The notes below the pieces were generated by a model. That model was not told where the DNA came from, made no database searches, and saw nothing but the letters and a program-made list of their open reading frames with translations. Source: Membranipora membranacea (taxonomy: Eukaryota; Bryozoa; Gymnolaemata; Cheilostomatida; Membraniporidae). From it: a DNA stretch of 64,000 nucleotides. The stretch is taken from the NCBI GenBank assembly GCA_914767715.1, contig OU612071.1, positions 8,353,493 to 8,417,492 of the forward strand, read 5' to 3'. The first letter of the stretch is position 1. The number at the start of each line of letters is the position of its first letter. Below are positions 47,736 to 60,772 of the stretch, piece after piece. The translations under genes were made by a program, and so were the position numbers.

Positions 47736-50700
47736 TTTGTCGCAATCATATCAAACTCAGACCAGTTCAAGCCCTTATATAACTCGTTCAAAATCCAGAA
47801 TATTGGGATTCGCGGATAACCTGGTGGCTTGTAACGCTGACTTGAAATTTACAAAAATATACCAAGGGAGGGTATCACGCTTTTTTTTCCGCTCGGATCA
47901 AAAAATAGATTTGCTTCTAACATACCTCATAAGGTGAAGCAACTCCTGCTCATTTCAAATCTGAAATCCGTTTAGCTCTGAGGGTCTTTGTTCTCAGTCA
48001 GCGTCCGTCTTAACGAGGCTCAATTTTGCTTAAAAAAACATGCCAAACGGCAGCAGTAAAAAATACAAAGTTTTTTCGCACTCATATCAAACTAAGACCA
48101 GTTCAAGCCCTTATATACCTCATTCAAAATCCAGAATACGGAGACTCTCGGATAACCTGGTAGCTTGTAACGCTGACTTGTAATTTACAAAAATATACCG
48201 AGGGGGGGTATCACGCTTTTCTTTCGCTCTGATCAAAAAATAGATTTGGTTCTAACCTACCTCATTAGGTGAAGCAACTCCTGCTCGTTTCAAATCTGAA
48301 ATCCGTTTAGCTCTGAGGGTCTTTGTTCTCAGTCAGCGTCCGTCTTAACGAGGCTCACTTTTGCTCTAAAAAAACATGCCCAACGGCAGCAGTAAAAAAT
48401 TCAAAGTTTGTCGCAATCATATCAAACTCAGACGAGTTCAAGCCCATATATACCTCATTTAAAATCCAGAATATGGAGATTCTCGGATAACCTGGTGCCT
48501 TGTAACGATGACTTGAAATTTACAAAAATATACCAAGGGAGGGTATCACGCTTTTTTTTCGCTCGGATCAAAAAATAGATTTGCTTCTAACCTACCTCAT
48601 AAGGTGAAGCAACTCCTGCTCATTTCAAATGTGAAATCCGTTTAGATCTGAGGGTCTTTGTTCTCAGTCAGCGTCCGTCTTAACGAGGCTCACTTTTGCT
48701 CTAAAAAAACATGCCAAACGGCAGCAGTAAAAAATTCAAAGTTTTTCGCAATCATATCAAACTCAGACCAGTTCAAGCCCTTATATACCTCATTCAAAAT
48801 CCAGAATATGGAGATTCTCGGATAACCTGGTGGCTTGTAACGCTGACTTGAAATTTACAAAAATATACCAAGGGAGGGTATCACGCTTTTTTTTCGCTCA
48901 GATCAAAAAATAGATTTGCTTCTAACCTACCTCATAAGGTGAAGCAACTCCTGCTCATTTTATATCTGAAATCCGTTTAGCTCTGACGGTCTTTGTTCTC
49001 AGTCAGCGTCAGTCTTAACGAGGCGCACTTTTGCTCTAAAAAAACATGCCAAACGGCAGCAGTAAAAAATTCAAAGTTTGTCGCAATCATATCAAACTCA
49101 GACCAGTTCAAGCCCTTATATACCTCATTCAAAATCCAGAATATGGAGATTCTCGGATAACCTGGTGGCTTGTAACGCTGACTTGATATTTACAAAAATA
49201 TACCAAGGGAGGGTATCACGCTTTTTTTTCGCTCGGATCAAAAAATAGATTTGCTTCTAACCTACCTCATAAGGTGAAGCAACTCCCGCTCATTTCAAAT
49301 GTTAAATCCGTTTAGCTCTGAGGGTCTTTGTTCTCAGTCAGCGTCCGTCTTAACGAGGGTCACTTTTGCTCTAAAAAAACACGCCAAACGGCAGCAGTAA
49401 AAAATTCAAAGTTTGTCGCAATCATATCAAACTCAGACCAGTTCAAGCCCTTATATAACTCATTCAAAATCCAGAATATGGAGATTCTCGGATAACCTGG
49501 TCGCTTGTAACGCTGACTTGAAATTTACAAAAATATACCAAGGGAGGGTATCACGCTCTTTTTTCGCTCGGAAAAAAAAAATAGATTTGCTTATAACCTA
49601 CCTCATAAGGTGAGGCAACTCCTGCTCATTTCAAATCTGAAATCCGTTTAGCTCTGAGGGTCTTTGTTCTCAGTCAGCGTCAGTCTTAACGAGGCGCACT
49701 TTTGCTCTAAAAAAACATGCCAAACGGCAGCAGTAAAAAATTCAAAGTTTGTCGCAATCATATCAAACTCAGACCAGTTCAAGCCCTTATATACCTCATT
49801 CAAAATCCAGAATATGGAGATTCTCGGATAACCTGGTGGCTTGTACCGCTGACTTGATATTTACAAAAATATACCAAGGGAGGGTATCACGCTTTTTTTT
49901 CGCTCGGATCAAAAAATAGACTTGCTTCTAACCTACCTCATAAGGTGAAGCAACTCCTGCTCATTTCAAATGTGAAATCCGTTTAGATCTGAGGGTCTTT
50001 GTTCTCAGTCAGCGTCCGTCTTAACAAACTCACTTTGGTCTAAAAAAACCCGCCAAACGGCAGCAGTAAAAAATTCGAAGTTTGTCGCAATCATATCAAA
50101 CTCAGACGAGTTCAAGCCCATATATACCTCATTTAAAATCCAGAATATGGAGATTCTCGGATAACCTGGTGCCTTGTAACGCTGACTTGAAATTTACAAA
50201 AAGATACCAAGGGAGGGTATCACGCTTTTTTTTCGCACGGATCAAAAAATAGATTTGCTTCTAACCTACCTCATAAGGTGAAGCAACTCCTGCTCATTTC
50301 AAATCTGAAATCCGTTTAGCTCTGAGGGTCTTTGTTCTCAGTCAGCGTCCGTCTTAACGAGGCTCATTTTTGCTCTAAAAAAACAGGCCAAACGGCAGCA
50401 GTAAAAAATTCAAAGTTTGTCGCAATCATATCAAACTCAGACCAGTTCAAGCCCTTATATACCTCATTCAAAATCCAGAATATGGAGATTCTCGGATAAC
50501 CTGGTGGCTTGTAACGCTGACTTGAAATTTACAAAAATATACCAAGGGAGGGTATCACGCTTTTTTTTCGCTCGGATCAAAAAAATAGATTTGCTTCTAA
50601 CCTACCTCATAAGGTGAAGCAACTCCCGCTCATTTTAAATGTGAAATCCGTTTAGCTCTGAGGGTCTTTGTTCTCAGTCAGCGTCCGTCTTAACGAGGCT

Positions 50701-50904
50701 CACTTTTGCTCTAAAAAAACATGCCAAACGGCAGCAGTAAAAAATTCAAAGTTTGTCGCAATCATATCAAACTCAGGCCAGTTCAAGCCCTTATATACCT
50801 CACTCAAAATTCAGAATATGGAGATTCTCGGATAACCTGGTGGCTTGTAACGCTGACTTGAAATTTACAAAAATATACCAAGGGAGGGTATCACGCTTTT
50901 TTTT
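47736..50904 (+). repeat. 11-monomer block (~3,686 bp period), source copy
   Basis: 47,736-50,119 matches 51,423-53,805 with a shift of 3,686-3,687 bp; the one-base change comes from an extra C in CTTTTTTTTCCGCTCGG near 47,889. Anchors are AACTCGTTCAAAATC, ATTGGGATTCGCGG, ACCGAGGGGGGGTATC (48,197/51,883), CTCTGACGGTC, CAAATGTTAAATCC and ATTCGAAGTTTG (50,073/53,759). At least two substitutions were seen (GTAACGATGAC near 48,504 against GTAACGCTGAC; GTCGCAATC near 49,410 against GTCGTAATC). One monomer here joins ATGCCCAACGG to GACGAG/GGTGCC (48,376-48,500), the reverse of the B-to-E chimeras seen elsewhere. Confidence 0.88.
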
Positions 50905-51422
50905 CCGCTCGGATCAAAAAATAAATTTGCTTCTAACCTACCTCATAAGATGAATCAACTCCTGCTCATTTCAAATCTGAAATCCGTTTAGCTCTGAGGG
51001 TCTTTGTTCTCAGTCAGCGTCCGTCTTAACGAGGCTCACTTTTGCTATAAAAAAACATGCCAAATGGCGGCAATAAAAATTTCAAAGTTTGTCGCAATCA
51101 TATCAAATTCAGACCAGTTCAAGCCCTTATATACCTCATTCAAAATCTAGATTATGGAGTTTCTCGGATAACCTGGTGGCTTGTAACGCTGACTTGACAT
51201 TTACAAAAATATACCAAGGGAGGGTATCACGCTTTTTTTTCCGCTCGGATCAAAAAATAGATTTGCTTCTAACCTACCTCATAAGGTGGAGCAACTCCTG
51301 CTCATCTCAAATCTGAAATCCGTTTAGCTCTGAGGGTCTTTGTTCTCAGTCAGCGTCCGTCTTAACAAGGCTCACTATTGCTCTAAAAAAACATGCCAAA
51401 CGGCGGCAAAAAAAATTAAAAG
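50905..51422 (+). repeat. Island of left-flank-type monomers
   Basis: Two monomers carry GGCGGCAAT/GGCGGCAAA (near 51,066 and 51,402) and, in the second, AATTAAAAG, features otherwise confined to the first 4 kb. They also have many private changes: TTGCTATAAAA (51,044), AAATCTAGATTATGGAG (near 51,144), CTTGACATTT, GGTGGAGCAAC, CATCTCAAATC and CTTAACAAGGCTCACTATTG (51,361). The second monomer switches to the AACTCGTTC/ATTGGGATTCGCGG type at about 51,423, where the 11-monomer copy begins. Confidence 0.8.
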
Positions 51423-54256
51423 TTTGTCGCAATCATATCAAACTCAGACCAGTTCAAGCCCTTATATAACTCGTTCAAAATCCAGAATATTGGGATTCGC
51501 GGATAACCTGGTGGCTTGTAACGCTGACTTGAAATTTACAAAAATATACCAAGGGAGGGTATCACGCTTTTTTTTCGCTCGGATCAAAAAATAGATTTGC
51601 TTCTAACATACCTCATAAGGTGAAGCAACTCCTGCTCATTTCAAATCTGAAATCCGTTTAGCTCTGAGGGTCTTTGTTCTCAGTCAGCGTCCGTCTTAAC
51701 GAGGCTCAATTTTGCTTAAAAAAACATGCCAAACGGCAGCAGTAAAAAATACAAAGTTTTTTCGCACTCATATCAAACTAAGACCAGTTCAAGCCCTTAT
51801 ATACCTCATTCAAAATCCAGAATACGGAGACTCTCGGATAACCTGGTAGCTTGTAACGCTGACTTGTAATTTACAAAAATATACCGAGGGGGGGTATCAC
51901 GCTTTTCTTTCGCTCTGATCAAAAAATAGATTTGGTTCTAACCTACCTCATTAGGTGAAGCAACTCCTGCTCGTTTCAAATCTGAAATCCGTTTAGCTCT
52001 GAGGGTCTTTGTTCTCAGTCAGCGTCCGTCTTAACGAGGCTCACTTTTGCTCTAAAAAAACATGCCCAACGGCAGCAGTAAAAAATTCAAAGTTTGTCGC
52101 AATCATATCAAACTCAGACGAGTTCAAGCCCATATATACCTCATTTAAAATCCAGAATATGGAGATTCTCGGATAACCTGGTGCCTTGTAACGCTGACTT
52201 GAAATTTACAAAAATATACCAAGGGAGGGTATCACGCTTTTTTTTCGCTCGGATCAAAAAATAGATTTGCTTCTAACCTACCTCATAAGGTGAAGCAACT
52301 CCTGCTCATTTCAAATGTGAAATCCGTTTAGATCTGAGGGTCTTTGTTCTCAGTCAGCGTCCGTCTTAACGAGGCTCACTTTTGCTCTAAAAAAACATGC
52401 CAAACGGCAGCAGTAAAAAATTCAAAGTTTTTCGCAATCATATCAAACTCAGACCAGTTCAAGCCCTTATATACCTCATTCAAAATCCAGAATATGGAGA
52501 TTCTCGGATAACCTGGTGGCTTGTAACGCTGACTTGAAATTTACAAAAATATACCAAGGGAGGGTATCACGCTTTTTTTTCGCTCAGATCAAAAAATAGA
52601 TTTGCTTCTAACCTACCTCATAAGGTGAAGCAACTCCTGCTCATTTTATATCTGAAATCCGTTTAGCTCTGACGGTCTTTGTTCTCAGTCAGCGTCAGTC
52701 TTAACGAGGCGCACTTTTGCTCTAAAAAAACATGCCAAACGGCAGCAGTAAAAAATTCAAAGTTTGTCGCAATCATATCAAACTCAGACCAGTTCAAGCC
52801 CTTATATACCTCATTCAAAATCCAGAATATGGAGATTCTCGGATAACCTGGTGGCTTGTAACGCTGACTTGATATTTACAAAAATATACCAAGGGAGGGT
52901 ATCACGCTTTTTTTTCGCTCGGATCAAAAAATAGATTTGCTTCTAACCTACCTCATAAGGTGAAGCAACTCCCGCTCATTTCAAATGTTAAATCCGTTTA
53001 GCTCTGAGGGTCTTTGTTCTCAGTCAGCGTCCGTCTTAACGAGGGTCACTTTTGCTCTAAAAAAACACGCCAAACGGCAGCAGTAAAAAATTCAAAGTTT
53101 GTCGTAATCATATCAAACTCAGACCAGTTCAAGCCCTTATATAACTCATTCAAAATCCAGAATATGGAGATTCTCGGATAACCTGGTCGCTTGTAACGCT
53201 GACTTGAAATTTACAAAAATATACCAAGGGAGGGTATCACGCTCTTTTTTCGCTCGGAAAAAAAAAATAGATTTGCTTATAACCTACCTCATAAGGTGAG
53301 GCAACTCCTGCTCATTTCAAATCTGAAATCCGTTTAGCTCTGAGGGTCTTTGTTCTCAGTCAGCGTCAGTCTTAACGAGGCGCACTTTTGCTCTAAAAAA
53401 ACATGCCAAACGGCAGCAGTAAAAAATTCAAAGTTTGTCGCAATCATATCAAACTCAGACCAGTTCAAGCCCTTATATACCTCATTCAAAATCCAGAATA
53501 TGGAGATTCTCGGATAACCTGGTGGCTTGTACCGCTGACTTGATATTTACAAAAATATACCAAGGGAGGGTATCACGCTTTTTTTTCGCTCGGATCAAAA
53601 AATAGACTTGCTTCTAACCTACCTCATAAGGTGAAGCAACTCCTGCTCATTTCAAATGTGAAATCCGTTTAGATCTGAGGGTCTTTGTTCTCAGTCAGCG
53701 TCCGTCTTAACAAACTCACTTTGGTCTAAAAAAACCCGCCAAACGGCAGCAGTAAAAAATTCGAAGTTTGTCGCAATCATATCAAACTCAGACGAGTTCA
53801 AGCCCTTATATACCTCATTCAAAATCCAGAATATGGAGATTCTCGGATAACCTGGTGGCTTGTAACGCTGACTTGAAATTTACAAAAATATACCAAGGGA
53901 GGGTATCACGCTTTTTTTTCGCTCGGATCAAAAAAATAGATTTGCTTCTAACCTACCTCATAAGGTGAAGCAACTCCCGCTCATTTTAAATGTGAAATCC
54001 GTTTAGCTCTGAGGGTCTTTGTTCTCAGTCAGCGTCCGTCTTAACGAGGCTCACTTTTGCTCTAAAAAAACATGCCAAACGGCAGCAGTAAAAAATTCAA
54101 AGTTTGTCGCAATCATATCAAACTCAGGCCAGTTCAAGCCCTTATATACCTCACTCAAAATTCAGAATATGGAGATTCTCGGATAACCTGGTGGCTTGTA
54201 ACGCTGACTTGAAATTTACAAAAATATACCAAGGGAGGGTATCACGCTTTTTTTTC
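51423..54256 (+). repeat. 11-monomer block, second copy with one monomer lost
   Basis: It matches 47,736-50,119 up to 53,805. There GACGAGTTCAAGCCC, a type-B sequence, is followed by TTATATACCTCATTC (type C) instead of ATATATACCTCATTT. From 53,806 to about 54,256 it matches 50,455-50,905 with a shift of 3,351 bp (ten monomers). One monomer has therefore been removed at a B/C join near 53,805, with breakpoints in the conserved GTTCAAGCCC stretch. Confidence 0.88.
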
Positions 54257-55336
54257 GCTCGGATCAAAAAATAGATTTGCTTCTAACCTACCTCATAAGG
54301 TGAAGCAACTCCTGCTCATTTTATATCTGAAATCCGTTTAGCTCTGAGGGTCTTTGTTCTCAATCAGCGTCAGTCTTAACGAGGCGCACTTTTGCTCTAA
54401 AAAAACATGCCAAACGGCAGCAGTAAAAAATTCAAAGTTTGTCCCAATCATATCAAACTCAGACCAGTTCAAGCCCTTATATACCTCATTCAAAATCCAG
54501 AATGTGGAGAATCTCGGATAACCTGGTGGCTTGTAACGCTGACTTGATATTTACAAAGATATACCAAGGGAGGGTATCACGCTTTTTTTTCGCTCGGATC
54601 AAAAAATAGACTTGCTTCTAACCTACCTCATAAGGTGAAGCAACTCCTGCTCATTTCAAATGTGAAATCCGTTTAGATTTGAGGGTCTTTGTTCTCAGTC
54701 AGCGTCCGTCTTAACAAACTCACTTTGGTCTAAAAAAACATGCCAAACGGCAGCAGTAAAAAATTCAAAGTTTGTCGCAATCATATCAAACTCAGACCAG
54801 TTCAAGCCCTTATATACCTCATTCAAAATCCAGAATATGGAGATTCTCGGATAACCTGGTGGCTTGTAACGCTGACTTGAAATTTACAAAAATATACCAA
54901 GGGAGGGTATCACGCTTTTTTTTCGCTCGGATCAAAAAATAGATTTGCTTATAACCTACCTCATAAGGTGAAGCAACTCCTGCTCATTTCAAATCTGAAA
55001 TCCGTTTAGCTCTGAGGGTCTTTGTTCTCAGTCAGCGTCAGTCTTAACGAGGCGCACTTTTGCTCTAAAAAAACATGCCAAACGGCAGCAGTAAAAAATT
55101 CAAAGTTTGTCGCAATCATATCAAACTCAGACCAGTTCAAGCCCTTATATACCTCATTCAAAATCCAGAATATGGAGATTCTCGGATAACCTGGTGGCTT
55201 GTACCGCTGACTTGATATTTACAAAAATATACCAAGGGAGGGTATCACGCTTTTTTTTCGCTCGGATCAAAAAATAGATTTGCTTCTAACCTACCTCATA
55301 AGGTGAAGCAACTCCTGCTCATTTCAAATCTGAAAT
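54257..55336 (+). repeat. Remnant A/B-type monomers at the HOR edge
   Basis: A-type markers fall at 54,368 and 55,036 (668 bp apart), with a B-to-E chimera between them (AAACTCACTTTGG near 54,716, then ACATGCC, GACCAG and GCTTATAACC). Private changes (CAATCAGCG, GTCCCAATC, GAATGTGGAGAATC, GTTTAGATTTG) show more drift than inside the HOR blocks. Type A and B markers were not seen beyond this point. Confidence 0.75.
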
Positions 55337-58300
55337 CCGTTTAGCTCTGAGGCTCTGTTCTCAGTCACCGTCCGTCTTAACGAGGCTCACTTTTGCTCTA
55401 AAACAACATGCCAAACGGCAGCAGTAAAAAATTCAAAGTTTGTCGCAATCATATCAAACTCAGACCAGTTCAAGCCCTTATATACCTCATTCAAAATCCA
55501 GAATATGGAGATTCTCGGATAACCTGGTGGCTTGTAACGCTGACTTGAAATTTACAAAAATATACCAAGGGAGGGTATCGCGCTTTTTTTTCGCTCAGAT
55601 CAAAAAATAGATTTGCTTCTAACCTACCTTGTAAGGTGAAGCAACTCCTGCTCATTTCAAATGTGAAATCCGTTTAGCTCTGAGGGTCTTTGTTCTCAGT
55701 CAGCGTCCGTCTTAACGGGGCTCACTTTTGCTCTAAAAAAACATGCCAAACGGCAGCAGTAAAAAATTCAAAGTCTGTCGCAATCATATCAAACTCAGAC
55801 CAGTTCAAGCCCTTATATACCTCATTCAAAATCCAGAATATGGAGATTCTCGGATAACCTGGTGGCTTGTAACACTGACTTGAAATTTACAAAAATATAC
55901 CAAGGGAGGGTATCACGCTTTTTTTTCGCTCGGATCAAAAAATAGATTTGCTTCTAACCTACCTCATAAGGTGAAGCAACTCCTGCTCATTTCAAATGTG
56001 AAATCCGTTTAGCTCTGAGGGTCTTTGTTCTCAGTCAGCGTCCGTCTTAACGACGCTCACTTTTGCTCTAAAACAACATGCCAAACGGCAGCAGTAAAAA
56101 ATTCAAAGTTTGTCGCAATCATATCAAACTCAGACCAGTTCAAGCCCTTATATACCTCATTCGAAATCCAGAATATGGAGATTCTCGGATAACCTGGTGG
56201 CTTGTAACGCTGACTTGGAATTTACAAAAATATATCAAGGGAGGGTATCACGCTTTTTTTTCGCTCGGATCAAAAAATAGATTTGCTTCTAACCTACCTC
56301 ATAAGGTGAAGCAACTCATGCTCATTTCAAATGTGAAATCCGTTTAGCTCTGAGGGTCTTTGTTCTCAGTCAGCGTCCGTCTTAACGAGGCTCACTTTTG
56401 CTCTAAAACAACATGCCAAACGGCAGCAGTAAAAAATTCAAAGTTTGTCGCAATCATCTCAAACTCAGACCAGTTCAAGCCCTTATGTACTTCATTCAAA
56501 ATCCAGAATATGGAGGTTCTCGGATAACCTGGTGGCTTGTAACGCTGACTTGAAATTTACAAAAATATACCAAGGGAGGGTGTCACGCTTTTTTTTCGCT
56601 CGGATCAAAAAATAGATTTGCTTCTGACCTACCTCATAAGGTGAAGCAACTCCTGCTCATTTCAAATGTGAAATCCGTTTAGCTCTGAGGGTCTTTGTTC
56701 TCAGTCAGCGTCCGTCTTAACGGGGCTCACTCTTGCTCTAAAAAAACATGCCAAACGGCAGCAGTAAAAAATTCAAAGTTTGTCGCAATCATATCAAACT
56801 CAGACCAGTTCAAGCCCTTATATACCTCATTCAAAATCCAGAATATGGAGATTCTCGGATAACCTGGTGGCTTGTAACGCTGACTTGAAATTTACAAAAA
56901 TATACCAAGGGAGGGTATCACGCTTTTTTTTCGCTCGGAACAAAAAATAGATTTGCTTCTAACCTACCTCATAAGGTGAAGCAACTCCTGCTCATCTCAA
57001 ATGTGAAATCCGTTTAACTCTGAGGGTCTTTGTTCTCAGTCAGCGTCCGTCTTAACGAGGCTCACTTTTGCTCTAAAAAAACATGCCAAACGGCAGCAGT
57101 AAAAAATTCAAAGTTTGTCGCAATCATATCAAACTCAGACCAGTTCAAGCCCTTATATACCTCATTCATAATCCAGAATATGGAGATTATCGGATAACCT
57201 GGTGGCTTGTAACGCTGACTTGAAATTTACAAAAATATACCAAGGGAGGGTATCAGGCTTTTTTTTCGCTCGGATCAAAAAATAGATTTGCTTCTAACCT
57301 ACCTCATAAGGTGAACCAACTCCTGCTCATTTCAAATGTGAAATCCGTTTAGCTCTGAGGGTCTTTGTTCTCAGTCAGCGTCCGTCTTAACGGGGCTCAC
57401 TTTTGCTCTAAAAATACATGCCAAACGGCAGCAGTAAAAAATTCAAAGTTTGTAGCAATCATATCAAACTCAGACCAGTTCAAGCCCTTATATACCTCCT
57501 TCAAAATGCAGAATATGGAGATTCTCGGATAACCTGGTGGCTTGTAACGCTGACTTGAAATTTACAAAAATATACCAAGGGAGGGTATCACGCTTTTTTT
57601 TCGCTCGGATCAAAAAATAGATTTGCTTCTAACCTACCTCATTAGGTGAAGCAACTCCTGCTCATTTCAAATGTGAAATCCGTTTAGCTCTGAGGGTCTT
57701 TGTTCTCAGTCAGCGTCCGTCTTAACGAGGCTCACTTTTGCTCTAAAAAAACATGCCAAACGGCAGCAGTAAAAAATTCAAATTTTGTCGCAATCATATC
57801 AAACTCAGACCAGTTCAAGCCCTTATATACCTCATTGAAAATCCAGAATATGGAGATTGTCGGATAACCTGGTGGCTTGTAACACTGACTTGAAATTTAC
57901 AAAAATATACCAAGGGAGGGTATCACGCTTTTTTTTCACTCGGATCAAAAAATAGATTTGCTTCTAACCTACCTCATAAGGTGAAGCAACTCCTGCTCAT
58001 TTCAAATGTGAAATCCGTTTAGCTCTGAGGGTCTTTGTTCTCAGTGAGCGTCCGTCTTAACGAGGCTCACTTTTGCTCTAAAAAAACATGCCAAACGGCA
58101 GCAGTAAAAAATTCAAAGTTTGTCGCAATCATATCAAACTCAGACCAGTTCAAGCCCTTATATACCTCATTCAAAATCCAGAATATGGAGATTCTCGGAT
58201 AACCTGGTGGCTTGTAACGCTGACTTGAAATTTACAAAAATATACCAAGGGAGGGTATCACGCTTTTTTTTCGCTCGGATCAAAAAATAGATTTGCTTCT

Positions 58301-59210
58301 AACCTACCTCATAAGGTGAACCAACTCCTGCTCATTTCAAATGTGAAATCCGTTTAGCTCTGAGGGTCTTTGTTCTCAGTCAGCGTCCGTCTTAACGAGG
58401 CTCACTTTTGCTCTAAAACAACATGCCAAACGGCAGCAGTAAAAAATTAAAAGTTTGTCGCAATCATATCAAACTCAGACCAGTTCAAGCCCCTATATAC
58501 CTCTTTCGAAATCCAGAATATGGAGATTCTCGGATAACCTGGTGGCTTGTAACGCTGACTTGAAATTTACAAAAATATACCAAGGGAGGGTATCACGCTT
58601 TTTTTTCGCTCGGATCAAAAAATAGATTTGCTTCTAACCTACCTCATAAGGTGAAGCAACTCCTGCTCATTTCAAATGTGCAATCCGTTTAGTTCTGAGG
58701 GTCTTTGTTCTCAGTCAGCGTCCGTCTTAACGAGGCTCACTTTTGCTCTAAAAAAACATGCCAAACGGCAGCAGTAAAAAATTCAAAGTTTGTCGCAATC
58801 ATATCAAACTCAGACCAGTTCAAGCCCTTATATACCTCATTCAAAATCCAGAATATGGAGATTCTCGGATAACCTGGTGGCTTGTAACGCTGACTTGAAA
58901 TTTACAAAAATATATCAAGGGAGGGTATCACGCTTTTTTTTCGCTCGGATCAAAAAATAGATTTGCTTCTAACCTACCTCATAAGGTGAACCAACTCCTG
59001 CTCATTTCAAATGTGAAATCCGTTTAGCTCTGAGGGTCTTTGTTCTCAGTCAGCGTCCGTCTTAACGGGGCTCACTTTTGCTCTAAAAATAGATGCCAAA
59101 CGGCAGCAGTAAAAAATTCAAAGTTTGTAGCAATCATATCAAACTCAGACCAGTTCAAGCCCTTATATACCTCCTTCAAAATCCAGAATATGGAGGTTCT
59201 CGGATAACCT

Positions 59211-59500
59211 GGTGGCTTGTAACGCTGACTTGAAATTTACAAAAATATACCAAGGGAGGGTATCACGCTTTGTTTTCGCTCGGATCAAAAAATAGATTTG
59301 CTTCTAACCTACCTCATTAGGTGAAGCAACTCCTGCTCATTTCAAATGTGAAATCCGTTTAGCTCTGAGGGTCTTTGTTCTCAGTCATCGTCCGTCTTAA
59401 CGAGGCTAACTTTTCCTCTAAAAAAACATGCCAAATGGCAGCAGTAAAAAGTTCAAAGTTTGTCGCATTCATATCAAACTCAGACCAGTTCGGATAACCC
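59211..59500 (+). repeat. 290-bp deletion monomer
   Basis: It lacks 45 bp between GACCAGTT and CGGATAACC (joint at about 59,490), with a 2-bp TC microhomology. The loss removes the TATATAAG (minus strand), most of the B-box-like GTTCAAGCC and the near-palindromic GAGATTCTC. The following CCTGGTGG has become CCCTGGGG. Confidence 0.92.
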
Positions 59501-59790
59501 TGGGGCTTGTAACGCTGACTTGAAATTTACAAAAATATACCAAGGGAGGGTATCACGCTTTGTTTTCGCTCGGATCAAATAATAGATTTGCTTCTAACCT
59601 ACCTCATTAGGTGAAGCAACTCCTGCTCATTTCAAATGTGAAATCCGTTTAGCTCTGAGGGTCTTTGTTCTCAGTCATCGTCCGTCTTAACGAGGCTAAC
59701 TTTTGCTCTAAAAAAACATGCCAAACGGCAGCAGTAAAAAGTTCAAAGTTTGTCGCATTCATATCAAACTCAGACCAGTTCGGATAACCC
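59501..59790 (+). repeat. 290-bp deletion monomer
   Basis: Same 45-bp deletion joint (about 59,780) and the same CCCTGGGGCTTG change as its left neighbour, so it arose by copying a single deleted monomer. It also shares CGCATTCATATC and TCAGTCATCG. Confidence 0.92.
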
Positions 59791-60125
59791 TGGGGCTTGT
59801 AACGCTGACTTGAAATTTACAAAAATATACCAAGGGAGGGTATCACGCTTTTTTTTCACTCGGATCAAAAAATAGATTTGCTTCTAACCTACCTCATAAG
59901 GTGAAGCAACTCCTGCTCATTTCAAATGTGAAATCCGTTTAGCTCTGAGGGTCTTTGTTCTCAGTCAGCGTCCGTCTTAACGAGGCTCACTTTTGCTCTA
60001 AAAAAACATGCCAAACGGCAGCAGTAAAAAATTCAAAGTTTGTCGCAATCATATCAAACTCAGACCAGTTCAAGCCCTTATATACCTCATTCAAAATCCA
60101 GAATATGGAGATTCTCGGATAACCT

Positions 60126-60437
60126 GGTGGCTTGTAACGCTGACTTGAAATTTACAAAAATATACCAAGGGAGGGTATCACGCTTTTTTTTCGCTCGGAT
60201 CAAAAAATAGATTTGCTTCTAACCTACCTCATAAGGTGAAGCAACTCCTGCTCATTTCAAATAAGAAATCCATTTAGCTCTGGGGGTCTTAACAAGGCTC
60301 ACTTTTGCTCTAAAAAAATATGCCAAACGGCAGCAGTAAAAAATTCAAAGTTTGTCGCAATCATATCAAACTCAGACCAGTTCAAGCCCTTATATACCTC
60401 ATTCAAAATCCAGAATATGGACATTCTCGGATAACCT
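60126..60437 (+). repeat. 312-bp deletion monomer
   Basis: It lacks 23 bp: GGGGGTCTTAACAAGG (near 60,281) replaces the usual stretch from GGGTCTT through CCGTCTTAAC. The two ends share a 5-bp microhomology, GTCTT, which fits replication slippage or end-joining. It also carries CAAATAAGAAATCCATT, seen nowhere else in the window. Confidence 0.9.
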
Positions 60438-60772
60438 GGTGGCTTGTAACGCTGACTTGAAATTTACAAAAATATACCAAGGGAGGGTATCACGCTTTTT
60501 TTTCGCTCGGATCAAAAAATAGATTTGCTTCTAACCTACCTCATAAGGTGAAGCAACTCCTGCTCATTTCAAATCTGAAATCCGTTTAGCTCTGAGGGTC
60601 TTTGTTCTCAGTCAGCGTCCGTCTTAACGGGGCTCACTTTTGCTCTAAAAATAGATGCCAAACGGCAGCAGTAAAAAATTCAAAGTTTGTAGCAATCATA
60701 TCAAACTCAGACCAGTTCAAGCCCTTATATACCTCCTTCAAAATCCAGAATATGGAGGTTCTCGGATAACCT

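Larger units (their letters stand above)
59010..60571 (+). repeat. 1,562-bp duplication, copy 1 (five monomers, three shortened)
   Basis: CTAAAAATAGATGCC with AGATGCC at 59,091 recurs at 60,653, and the deletion joints at 59,491/59,781 recur at 61,053/61,343, all at +1,562 bp. The unit is 335+290+290+335+312 bp, which sums exactly to 1,562. Differences include CTTTTCCTC and AAATGGCAGC (59,410-59,440) against CTTTTGCTC and AAACGGCAGC, and AAAAATATACC against AAAATTATACC (near 61,095). The second copy runs from about 60,572 to 61,802. The 312-bp monomer occurs only in the first copy. Confidence 0.9.
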
